From NCBI RefSeq assembly GCF_003664255.1, contig NZ_RCCV01000002.1:312501-376500 (forward strand): a stretch of DNA of 64,000 nt, in the 5' to 3' direction. The stretch comes from Micromonospora sp. M71_S20 (GTDB lineage Bacteria > Actinomycetota > Actinomycetes > Mycobacteriales > Micromonosporaceae). The notes below the pieces were generated by a model. The model worked only from the letters and a program-made list of their open reading frames with translations. It did no database searches and was not told the DNA's origin. A program made the translations under genes and the position numbers. How positions within the stretch are numbered: position 1 is the first letter of the stretch; every line of letters starts with the position of its first letter. Shown in pieces: positions 25,801 to 34,337 of this stretch.

Positions 25801-26544
25801 GCCGGCCCCCCCGACCAGCGCGGCGTACCGGGTGGCGGGCCAGTCCGCCACCCCGACCAGGTCCACCGACCAGGCGGCGTACCCGTCGAGGAGCACCAGC
25901 AGCAGCCCGACGGCGGCGAAGGTCTCCGCGGTGCCGCGCAGCCCGCGCCGCACCGCCACCAGCGGCGCGGCCAGGGCGAGCGCGGTGAACGCGAACAGGA
26001 TCAGGGCCCGACCGGCGACCCCCACCGCCGCCCAGGCGACCGCCGTGAAGACCACCGCGGCGGTGCCCAGCAGCAGCCCGCCGAGGACGAAGAGCAGGCC
26101 CTGCACCGTACGGGTGGAGGTCTCCGCCCCGCCGACGCCCGCACCCGCCGGAGCGGGGACCGGAGCCACCGGCCACCGGCCCGGCCACGCCGGCGTCACG
26201 GCCGGCGGCGGGGTCACGCCCGGGCGGGCCGGCGCCGGGGGCACGGCGGCCGCGGGGCGCACCGGCGCCGGGGTCGCGGAAGCCGCCGGGCGCGGCACGG
26301 GGAACTCCGCCCGTACCGTGGCGGCCAGCGCCGCCCGACGTCGCCGGGCCGCGCCCAGCCGGTCGGCGAGCCCCTGGTACGCCGCCCGGGCCCGCTCGAC
26401 CTCGCCGCCGAGCGCGACGATCTCCCGGTCGAGCCGGACCACCTCGGCGGCGGCCGGGTGCGGCGGCCGGCCGCAGCCGGAGCAGCCGGAGCCGAGGTCG
26501 GCCGGCGCGCCGCAGGCGGGACAGGGATAGCCGGTGTTCTGCAC
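22879..26544 (-). CDS. Giant polytopic membrane protein with N-terminal zinc ribbon (SCO7613-like)
   Basis: 1,221 residues from a GTG. Residues 7-25 hold C-P-A-C and C-S-G-C pairs, a probable zinc ribbon, followed by a helical segment (about 30-75) and a Pro/Ala-rich linker. From about 145 to the end the protein is almost entirely Ala/Leu/Val/Gly-rich transmembrane helix, more than 30 segments. It resembles the SCO7613-type actinobacterial membrane proteins. A low-complexity insert around residues 315-350 contains a run of GGPTV repeats. It is the last gene of a leftward operon after CutA. Function is unknown. Confidence 0.8.
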   Translation of the reverse strand: MQNTGYPCPACGAPADLGSGCSGCGRPPHPAAAEVVRLDREIVALGGEVERARAAYQGLADRLGAARRRRAALAATVRAEFPVPRPAASATPAPVRPAAAVPPAPARPGVTPPPAVTPAWPGRWPVAPVPAPAGAGVGGAETSTRTVQGLLFVLGGLLLGTAAVVFTAVAWAAVGVAGRALILFAFTALALAAPLVAVRRGLRGTAETFAAVGLLLVLLDGYAAWSVDLVGVADWPATRYAALVGGAGAAVAAGYGRLSGLTVPWFAALVTAQPVLPLLVADARPEAAGWAMAFLGVALLDLAVLVALRRRGAPATVAEAVGVPTTGGPTVGGPTVGGPTAGGVAGAVAPAGAAPGTSGARPAVLAGRVLAWVGHAGALFVAAFCALVPLALGQAAGVPLLAGAPLLLVALTLLGTALLTGGAVFRAVAAALLVPVLAGAVVRPIAELGLAPLLSALVVVALAGGVRLLPAGWRTGPRAGALLVAGGTAQVAVLLAVAFAGATAGRSLPPWQGAAAGPDLDQGWQSPVVIALTVAALGLLLPRAARPALAAIGAAAVVLAVPAGWPSPWPAVVALDLVAAVGLLAVAVGRPGVRSWTVLAAGVAGTVLLGHGLVVGFAAPAGAGAALAVVLVAGTAVALVGRRGTAAQRRVAGAALAVVPLAVPAGAVVALLAAGAPAWWQARAALAAVALLPVGLLAVRRHWPDLRAYASVGVAVAVTAVGLAPVAVRADEPVTLYAAVAVLLATLGGAARSDVVLRVAGIGLLVVSVATAVPVTLTALVAPYGGVSPWSGAPTVRADPGALPVGLALAVLAVAGVLAGRQDRGAVRTGTTGADAVPSAGAGWWRATLVAVPFAATALPVLLVAAGVPWPVLPVGTLLGGVALVLLAALAAPRPLLAPVGLPVGLVLVASGLLGLLATRTGTVVGLGVLVVAATVVGVAARRDDARLGGALVAVAAATGLAVVAPLAGGLPVRTAAFSVLAVAVLTLAAGAAAGPVRRGRVTAAALDAAAQAVALVALLLAVGSLRHAAAVCVLWGAAVALRVLRRGESAGRRWVFAGIAGGSELLGGWLLLAAGDVAVLEAYTVPAAALALVAGVVALRTRPGLNSWLALGPGLAAGLLPSLVSVLVAPDPQPWRRLLLGVAALGAVLAGATRRWQAPVLLGGVTLALLALHELVRGWDLLPRWIFLAVGGFALIGLATTYERRRRDLARLRAAVGRMG

Positions 26545-26591
26545 CCGGCCATCATGGTGGCCGGGAGATCACCTGACCAGAGTGCGGGTAC

Positions 26592-26912
26592 TCAGGGTCG
26601 GCTGTGTTCGTGCACCCAGGCGGCGTAGGCGGGGTCGCCGCTGTCCACCAGGGTCACCAGGATCTCCGGCACCTCGTACGGGTGGCTGGCCCGGATCTGC
26701 TCCACCAGCGCGGCGGCCCGGTCCGGCGCCGTCTTGAACTGCACCGACCACTCGGTGCTGGTCTCGACCCCGGAACGCCACCAGTAGGTGCTGTCCACCT
26801 GGCCGCCCACCTGCGCACAGGCCGCGAGCCGACCGGCGACGGCCGCGGCCGCCAGCACGTCAGCGACCGAGCGAGCGTCCACCACCGTCGTCACCACGCA
26901 GATCTGGTCCAC
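26592..26912 (-). CDS. cutA: CutA1-family protein
   Basis: 106 residues from a GTG, the standard CutA length. Conserved blocks are visible: CVVTTVVD at the start, GRLAACAQV, STYWWRSGVE, and SHPYEVPEILV near the C-terminus. CutA1 proteins form stable trimers related to PII and are linked, weakly, to divalent-cation tolerance. The gene begins 9 bases after the acyltransferase stop, so it belongs to the patatin-acyltransferase operon. Confidence 0.93.
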   Translation of the reverse strand: MDQICVVTTVVDARSVADVLAAAAVAGRLAACAQVGGQVDSTYWWRSGVETSTEWSVQFKTAPDRAAALVEQIRASHPYEVPEILVTLVDSGDPAYAAWVHEHSRP

Positions 26913-26921
26913 CAGCGCACC

Positions 26922-27938
26922 CTACGCGGCACCGTCCCGATTGGCCGCGATCCACTCGTCGATCCGGGCCCACCAGTCGAAGAGCCAGTCGATCCGCTCC
27001 TGCCGACCGGTCGGCACCTCCTCCGGCGGCACCGACCAGAAGCGCATGGTGATCCGCTTGTCCATCGGCAGTTCCCGCCACACGTCGCCGACGCTGAGCA
27101 GCCGGTCCAGGCCGGTGTGCGCCACGAAGATCACCCCGGCGTCTGGCGCGGCGTCCAGCGCCGCGAGCAGCCCGCCCGGTTGCGGGGCGAGCACGTGCCG
27201 CATCCGCTCCGCGCGCCGCGCCATCCGTTCGAGGCCGAGGCCGCGCAGCTTCTCGATGGCCCGCAGCCGGCGGCCGGGGGTGAAGTTGCCGCCCTCCGGG
27301 AAGATCACGAACGCGTCGTCGTCGTCCAGGCCCTGGGCCAGGTGCCCGATCTGCTCGGTCACCGACCCCCGGCCCTCCGGGCCCGGCGCGAGGAAGCGGT
27401 TCGGCAGCCGGTTGAGCAGCACGTCGACCGCCGGGTCCCACTGGAGGCTGTCCTTCAGCACGATCCGCGGCTCCCGGTTGAACCAGTTGACCAGGGCGTG
27501 GATCAGGATGAACGAGTCGCCCGGCCCGGCGTGCCGGCAGAGCACCAGCTCGGGCCGGCCGGGCAGGGCGGTGTCGGGGTCGGTGCCCACCACGTCGATG
27601 CTCAGGTGCAGCGCCCAGCGGGCGTGCCAGAAGAGTGCCCGCAGGAACCAGCCGGCGAGCACGTAGTGCGCCCGCTGGAAGCCGGGCGAGCGAACCCGCC
27701 AGCCGAAGCCGGAGGCGACCCAGAGCACGAAGAGCGCGAGCAGCGCCGTCGCGTCCCAGACCAGGTAGACGCAGCCGAGCCAGAGCAGGCGCAGCGGCCG
27801 CAGCCGGCCCGGGACCAGCGGCGAGGCGGCCGCCGCGAGCAGCGCCCAGACCGGCAGGGTCGTCACCACCAGGAAGGCGAGCAGCACCACGCCAGGGGCC
27901 AGGAGCAGCCGGCGTACCCACCGCGGCGGCAGGGGCAT
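26922..27938 (-). CDS. 1-acyl-glycerol-3-phosphate acyltransferase (PlsC-like) family membrane protein
   Basis: 338 residues; the ATG at 27938 overlaps the stop of the patatin gene by one base (TGATG). Two or three N-terminal membrane helices (about 8-35, 45-60 and 65-85) are followed by the acyltransferase domain, with CRHAGPGDSF (the HxxxxD catalytic box, about residue 135) and FPEGGNFTPGRR (acyl-acceptor binding) about 90 residues later. Acylation of a lysophospholipid at the membrane is inferred. Translational coupling to a patatin lipase suggests a deacylation/reacylation remodelling cycle. Confidence 0.87.
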   Translation of the reverse strand: MPLPPRWVRRLLLAPGVVLLAFLVVTTLPVWALLAAAASPLVPGRLRPLRLLWLGCVYLVWDATALLALFVLWVASGFGWRVRSPGFQRAHYVLAGWFLRALFWHARWALHLSIDVVGTDPDTALPGRPELVLCRHAGPGDSFILIHALVNWFNREPRIVLKDSLQWDPAVDVLLNRLPNRFLAPGPEGRGSVTEQIGHLAQGLDDDDAFVIFPEGGNFTPGRRLRAIEKLRGLGLERMARRAERMRHVLAPQPGGLLAALDAAPDAGVIFVAHTGLDRLLSVGDVWRELPMDKRITMRFWSVPPEEVPTGRQERIDWLFDWWARIDEWIAANRDGAA

Positions 27939-28771
27939 CAGTGCTCCAACTGCGTCGCCAGGTAGCGCCGGGAGGCCGTGTAGGCGCGGCTGATCCGCCG
28001 CCCCACCGCCGCCATGTCCCGGTACGCCCACGGCGTGTCGTCGCGCGGCTCCAGCCCGCCGGTGGGCAGCACGTGCACCTCCACCCCGTCGGGCAGGGCC
28101 GCCATCTCCCGGGCGAACCGGTGCCGCCGGGCGATCTCGAACGCGACCTGGGCGATCTCCCAGGGCCGCCGGGGCGGGGTCAGGGCCCGCTCGATCCGAC
28201 CCACCTGGAGTACGAAGATCCGCGTGGCGCCCACGGCGACCGCCTCGCCGATCGGGATGGAGTTCACGATCCCGCCGTCGATGTAGTGCTGGTCGTCGAT
28301 GCGGGCCGGCGGCAGCAGCCCCGGCACCGAGGCGGAGGCGAGCACGGCCGGCACCAGTGGTCCGCTGTCGAACCAGTACTCGGCGGCCCGCTCGATGTTG
28401 GCCGCGCAGCAGCGGAAGGGCACCTGGAGGTCGGCGAAGGTGGTCTCCGCACCCAGCTCGGCCTCCAGCAGCTTGCGCAGCGGGCGGGGCGAGTGCAGGT
28501 GGGTACGGGCGGCGAAGCGGCGCAGTTGGCGGGCCACCGAGTCGCCGTACACCTCGCTCGCCTCGGGCGAGGCCCAGAGCCGGACCAGCCGGTCGGTGAC
28601 CGCCTCGGACGGTTCGGCGGCGACCAGCGCGCCGTTGACCGCCCCGATCGAGGTGCCGAGCACCACGTCGGGCCGGATGCCGGCCCGGAACAGCGCCCGC
28701 AGCATGCCCACCTCGACCGCGCCGAGGACTCCCCCGCCTCCGAGCACGAACGCCACCGGTCCCCGCGACAT
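27938..28771 (-). CDS. Patatin-like phospholipase
   Basis: 277 residues. Patatin features are complete: the oxyanion-hole loop G-G-G-G-V-L-G (about residues 11-17), the nucleophile Ser in G-T-S-I-G (about 40-44) and the catalytic Asp in DGGIVN. Such enzymes use a Ser-Asp dyad to hydrolyse acyl chains from phospholipids. No signal peptide is seen, so it acts from the cytoplasmic side. It is first in the operon with the acyltransferase and CutA. A longer in-frame extension upstream is not supported. Confidence 0.92.
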   Translation of the reverse strand: MSRGPVAFVLGGGGVLGAVEVGMLRALFRAGIRPDVVLGTSIGAVNGALVAAEPSEAVTDRLVRLWASPEASEVYGDSVARQLRRFAARTHLHSPRPLRKLLEAELGAETTFADLQVPFRCCAANIERAAEYWFDSGPLVPAVLASASVPGLLPPARIDDQHYIDGGIVNSIPIGEAVAVGATRIFVLQVGRIERALTPPRRPWEIAQVAFEIARRHRFAREMAALPDGVEVHVLPTGGLEPRDDTPWAYRDMAAVGRRISRAYTASRRYLATQLEH

Positions 28772-28875
28772 GGGTTCATCCTGGCACGGGCGGGAAAGTG
28801 GCCGTCCGGTGCCGGCCCGTGGGCGGCGGGCACGGGTCCGGCCGACGCGGTCCGGTCCCGGAAGGTAGCCGACCG

Positions 28876-28917
28876 TTGACAGGCCCGTCACATTCGCGCA
28901 ACCTGATAGCGCTCCCA
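28876..28917 (+). promoter_or_regulatory. Kinase promoter: TTGACA box and CebR-like operator
   Basis: A consensus TTGACA lies at 28876-28881. TGATAGCGCTCCCA at 28904-28917 matches 12 of 14 bases of the actinobacterial CebR operator TGGGAGCGCTCCCA and sits 20 bases before the kinase start. No clear -10 is visible at the ideal distance. Control of the kinase by a LacI-type repressor is inferred. Confidence 0.5.
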
Positions 28918-28937
28918 CAGCGAGGCAGGTGCGTTCC

Positions 28938-30431
<1,494 letters not shown>

Positions 30432-30441
30432 CCGGCGGCGG

Positions 30442-31560
30442 TCAGCGGGCCGGGGCCCGGACCGGCTCCCGGGCCGCCTCGGGCAGGGCCGCCTCCGCGA
30501 TGAAGCGGCGGTACACCTCCTCGTAGCCGGCGGCCATCCGCTCGGTGGAGAAGTTCTTCGCCACGTGCGCCACGCAGGCCGCCGGGTCGAGGCCCGTCGC
30601 CGCCCGCAACGCGCCGGGCAGCTCGTCCACGTGCTCGCAGATCAGGCCGGTCCGCCCCGGCCGGACCAGTTCCGGCACCGCCCCCCGGTCCAGCGCCACC
30701 ACCGGCGTCCCGGTCGCCATCGCCTCCACCATCACCATGCCGAACGGTTCGTCCCACTGGATCGGCATGATCAGGCACCGGGCCTCGACCAGCAGCCGCA
30801 GCGCCTCGGCCCGGTCGGCGTCGAGCACCACCCGGACGTCCTCGCCGAGCAGGGGCCGGACCACCTGGTCGTAGTAGCGGCGCTCGGCCGGCTCGTTGCA
30901 CTTGCCGGCCAGCACCAGCGGCAGGCCGGCGGCCCGGCAGGCCCGGATGGCGACGTCCGGGCCCTTGTCGGGGCTGAACCGGGCCAGCCAGAGCACCGGT
31001 CCCCGCCCGGGGGCGGTCTTGTGCGGCACGCCCCCGACGTCCATCGCGTTGTGCACCGTGCCGACCCAGCGCAGCGGCGGATTGAGTCGGCGCTGGGCAT
31101 GCGAGATGGCCACCAGCCCGACCCCCCGGTCGGTCTCGCTGAGCACGTCGCCGTACTCGCCCACGGGATTGCCGTGCACGGTGGCCACGGTGGGCACGGC
31201 TCGGTGGCCGGCGATCAGCGGGCCGATCGTGGTGTGGTCGTGGACGACGTCGAAGTCCCCCGCGTGGACCCGGTGGTTGACCCGGGCCAGGTGGGCCAGC
31301 TCGGGCAGCGCCTCGCCGAGCCGGTCGAACTGGAGTTCGGGCACCGTGGAGACGAACGCCGCCGCCGTCCCGTGCTCCCGGCCGGCCCCGAACACGGTGA
31401 CCGCGTGGCCCCGGTCGACAAGCGTCTCCACCAGGCCGGTCACCACCTGTTCCAGCCCGCCGTAGCCGGGCGGCGGCACCGACAACCACGGCGGCACCAC
31501 CATCGCGATCCGCAACGGCCGCGTTTCCGGTCGGTCGGGCGACGGATGGTTCACGGCCAC
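30442..31560 (-). CDS. Glycosyltransferase family 4
   Basis: 372 residues from GTG 31560, which is preceded by GGGGAGG; GTG 31581 is an in-frame alternative. The N-terminal Rossmann half contains PPPGYGGLEQVVTGL and the DFDVVHDHTT acceptor-side motif. The C-terminal half has WLARFSPDKGPDVAIRA and E-P-F-G-M-V-M-V-E-A-M-A-T-G, the E-x7-E nucleotide-sugar site of GT-B enzymes. Retaining transfer of a hexose to a lipid or polysaccharide acceptor is the family role; the substrate is unknown. It is convergent with the kinase gene, ten bases apart. Confidence 0.9.
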   Translation of the reverse strand: MAVNHPSPDRPETRPLRIAMVVPPWLSVPPPGYGGLEQVVTGLVETLVDRGHAVTVFGAGREHGTAAAFVSTVPELQFDRLGEALPELAHLARVNHRVHAGDFDVVHDHTTIGPLIAGHRAVPTVATVHGNPVGEYGDVLSETDRGVGLVAISHAQRRLNPPLRWVGTVHNAMDVGGVPHKTAPGRGPVLWLARFSPDKGPDVAIRACRAAGLPLVLAGKCNEPAERRYYDQVVRPLLGEDVRVVLDADRAEALRLLVEARCLIMPIQWDEPFGMVMVEAMATGTPVVALDRGAVPELVRPGRTGLICEHVDELPGALRAATGLDPAACVAHVAKNFSTERMAAGYEEVYRRFIAEAALPEAAREPVRAPAR

Positions 31561-31690
31561 GGAATCCTCCCCCTCGGTCACTGCTGTGGCATCACCGGAC
31601 CGGGCCGCACCGCGACCGGTCCCCGCTGGGCGGGCGGGATCGACGACGGTTTCCCGGGGGCGGCGCCACTAAACGGGACGATCCGGGCGG

Positions 31691-32362
31691 TCACCCGCCC
31701 ACGAGGAGCCGTTCCCGCACCGCCCGCACCCCCTCGGCGGACCAGGCCACCCGCTCCGCCTCGTCCCGTTCCCACCAGGAGCGCACGACCCCGGTGAGCA
31801 CGACCGTGTCCCCGTCCACCTCGACGGTCACCCGCTCCGTGCCGATGCCGCGCCTCAGCGCCCGCTGGAGGTCGCGCCGGGTCCGCTCGCTGTCGGGACG
31901 GATGGCGGGCCGCACCTCGACGAGGTTGGTCACCCCGCGTACGCCCCGCAGCCGGCGCAGCTCCCGCTCGGCGGTGCGCCGCTGCCAGCCGAACTCCACC
32001 TCGCCGCGGAGCATCACCCAGCCGTTGGCCACGGTGACGTCCAGCCGCTCCGCGGGCACGAAGCTGTCCCACTCCAGCGCCCGGCCCGCCGCGACGGCGA
32101 TCTCGGCGTCCGTACGCCCCGGCTCGCCGGGCAGGCGCACCTCGACGTCGTCGGCGACCGCCCGCACCCCCCGTACGCGCTGCGCACAGCGCTGCGCCGC
32201 CCACTTCCGCGCGTATCCGTCGACCCAGCCGGTCAGGGTGACCACGCCCTCGCGGACGGTCACCCCGATCTCGTTCGGCTGCACCTGGGCGTCCCACGCC
32301 AGTTCGTCGAGCACGTCCCGCTGGATCCGCTCGTCCGTCCGAACGGCCGCTGCCGTGGTCAT
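31691..32362 (-). CDS. BON-domain protein (three BON repeats)
   Basis: 223 residues with AGGGG before the ATG. Three BON domains lie in tandem (about 10-78, 84-150 and 153-222), each with a central G-x-V-x-L-x-G-x-V strand pair (VVTLTGWVDGY, WVMLRGEVEFG, TVVLTGVVRSW). There is no signal peptide or lipobox, so it is probably cytoplasmic. Similar triple-BON proteins in other bacteria are linked to osmotic or membrane stress and may bind phospholipid. Exact function unknown. Confidence 0.87.
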   Translation of the reverse strand: MTTAAAVRTDERIQRDVLDELAWDAQVQPNEIGVTVREGVVTLTGWVDGYARKWAAQRCAQRVRGVRAVADDVEVRLPGEPGRTDAEIAVAAGRALEWDSFVPAERLDVTVANGWVMLRGEVEFGWQRRTAERELRRLRGVRGVTNLVEVRPAIRPDSERTRRDLQRALRRGIGTERVTVEVDGDTVVLTGVVRSWWERDEAERVAWSAEGVRAVRERLLVGG

Positions 32363-32419
32363 CGCACCCCTCCGTACGCCTCGCCGGTCCTGACTGCCGA
32401 CGATCCCGGCGCGACGGGT

Positions 32420-32454
32420 GACGGCGGTTCACCCGCACCGGGTGAACCGCCGTC
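32420..32454 (-). terminator. Strong hairpin terminator after htrA
   Basis: Perfect 16-bp stem (32420-32435 with 32439-32454), 3-base loop, downstream of the leftward protease gene. Confidence 0.8.
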
Positions 32455-32538
32455 GGAGGGAGCGACGGGTGACGGAGCCAACCCCCTTGGCCCCGCCACC
32501 CGCCGCCCGGAGGGAGGAGGAATGTCTTCGGTTGCCGA

Positions 32539-34275
32539 CTACGACGTCTCGGCGAGCGTCACGGTCGCCCTGGATTCGGTGCCGTTGCGCTTGTAGGTCA
32601 CCTCGACCCGGTCGCCGACCTTGCCGGCCTGCACGGCACCGACCAGGTCGTCCGAGTCGTTGACCACCTTGTCGCCGAACCGGGTGACCACGTCGCCGCG
32701 CTGCAACCCGGCCTTCTCGGCGGGGCTGCCCGGGGTGACGGCGGCGACCAGTGCCCCGCCGCCCTCGGCGGCCGTCACGCTGACCCCGAGCGACGGGTGG
32801 CTGACCTTCTCGCCACGCTGGAGCTTGCCGGCCACGTCCTTGGCCTTGTTGCTGGGGATCGCGAAGCCGACGCCGATGTTGCCGCTGCTGCCCTGCCCGG
32901 CGGTGGCGATGGCGGTGTTGATGCCGATCACCTCGCCCCGGGTGTTGACCAGGGCGCCGCCGGAGTTGCCCGGGTTGATCGGCGCGTCGGTCTGGAGCAG
33001 CCCCGCGATCGAGCTGGCCCCCTGCGCCGGGTCCTGCCGCTGCTGCCCACTGCCCGCCTGGATGGTGCGGTCCCGGGCGCTGAGGATGCCGGCGGTGACC
33101 GAGCCCTGGAGGCCCAGCGGGCTGCCGAGGGCGAGCACCTGGTCGCCGACCTGCATCGCGTCGCTGTCGCCGAAGGTGGCCGCCTTGAGGCCGCTGACGC
33201 CGTTGGCCTTGACCACCGCGAGGTCGGTCTTCGGGTCGGTGCCGACGATCTTGGCCTCGGCGGTCTTGCCGTCGGCGAAGGTCACCACGGCCTTGCCGTC
33301 GGTGGCGGAGGCGACCACGTGGTTGTTGGTGAGCACGAAGCCGTCGGCGGTGAGGATCACGCCGGAGCCCTCGCCGTTGTCCGTGCCGATCGAGACGACG
33401 CTGGGCTGCACGGCCGCGGCGATCCGGGGCAGGTCGGCGCCGTTGATGACCGGCGCGGCGGAGTAGGTGCGGGTGATGCCCGAGTCGCCGTCGACGGCGA
33501 GCGCGAGCGCCCCGCCGGCGACGCCCGAGCCGAGCATCAGCGCGAAGACCGCCACCCCGGCGCCGGCGAACTTGGCGATCCGGCTGGGCCGGGGGCCCGC
33601 CGTCTGCGGGGCCGCCCAGGGCGGGACGGGCTGGCCGGAGGGGTGCGGCTGGTGACCGTACGGCTGTCCCGGCTGTCCCCCGCCGCTCCAGCCGGACTGC
33701 TGGCCGTACCAGGGCGCGCCGGGGTGGCCGGCGGCCTGCGCGTGACCGGGCTGCGGGTAGCCGGACTGACCCGCGGCCTGCGGGTAGCCGGGCTGACCCG
33801 CCGCGTGCGGGTGACCGGGCTGGCCGGCGGTGTGCGGATGCTGGGGCTGGCCGGCGACCGGGTACTGCGTTACGGCCGGGGCGGGCGCGAAGGGGCCGGG
33901 CGGGATGGGCCGGTCGACCGGACCGGCACCCTCGGGGACGCGGGCCGGCTCGGCGGCACGCGGGCCACCGTCGCCGGCCGGGCCCGACTCAGCGGTACGC
34001 GACGCCTCGCCGCCCACCGGGGCGGCGCCACCGGCGGCCGGGGCGGAGTCGCCGCCGGGCACAGGGGCGAAGCCGACGGTCGGGGCGGATTCACCGGAAG
34101 CCGGGGCGGGGTCGCCGCCGGGGGCCGTGCTGAACCCGACGGTCGGGGCGGAGTCACCGGCGGGGGCGGAGTCGGACTGCGCGCGCTCGGCGCGCGGCAG
34201 CTCGGCGGTGGGGTGCGACGGCTCGGCGTCGGGGTGGGCCGGCCGGCGCTGCGGGTCGGACTCGTGCTCGGTCAT
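32539..34275 (-). CDS. HtrA/PepD-like membrane-anchored serine protease with PDZ domain
   Basis: 578 residues from ATG 34275. Residues 1-225 are a disordered cytoplasmic tail with repeated A-P-x-x-G-x-S-A-P-T-V-G-F and A-G-Q-P-G-x-P-x-A units. One transmembrane helix (about 240-265) puts the protease outside. The trypsin-like domain has H319 in TNNHVV, Asp in KTDLAVVK and S438 in GNSGGAL; a PDZ domain (about 490-575) follows. Family members degrade or refold misfolded exported proteins. It is the last gene behind a two-component system, matching the mprA-mprB-pepD order of mycobacteria. Envelope-stress induction is inferred. Confidence 0.93.
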   Translation of the reverse strand: MTEHESDPQRRPAHPDAEPSHPTAELPRAERAQSDSAPAGDSAPTVGFSTAPGGDPAPASGESAPTVGFAPVPGGDSAPAAGGAAPVGGEASRTAESGPAGDGGPRAAEPARVPEGAGPVDRPIPPGPFAPAPAVTQYPVAGQPQHPHTAGQPGHPHAAGQPGYPQAAGQSGYPQPGHAQAAGHPGAPWYGQQSGWSGGGQPGQPYGHQPHPSGQPVPPWAAPQTAGPRPSRIAKFAGAGVAVFALMLGSGVAGGALALAVDGDSGITRTYSAAPVINGADLPRIAAAVQPSVVSIGTDNGEGSGVILTADGFVLTNNHVVASATDGKAVVTFADGKTAEAKIVGTDPKTDLAVVKANGVSGLKAATFGDSDAMQVGDQVLALGSPLGLQGSVTAGILSARDRTIQAGSGQQRQDPAQGASSIAGLLQTDAPINPGNSGGALVNTRGEVIGINTAIATAGQGSSGNIGVGFAIPSNKAKDVAGKLQRGEKVSHPSLGVSVTAAEGGGALVAAVTPGSPAEKAGLQRGDVVTRFGDKVVNDSDDLVGAVQAGKVGDRVEVTYKRNGTESRATVTLAETS

Positions 34276-34337
34276 GCGTCCACCTTGACGCGCGGCACTG
34301 CGATCCGCCTGGAACGCACCTGAATGTTGGCTGAAAG

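Noticed and set aside
22732..26628. 1,298-codon open frame on the plus strand opposite the giant membrane protein
   Set aside because: Composition is Arg/Gln/Gly/His-rich low complexity, typical of an antisense frame; the minus-strand gene has clear zinc ribbon and membrane helices.
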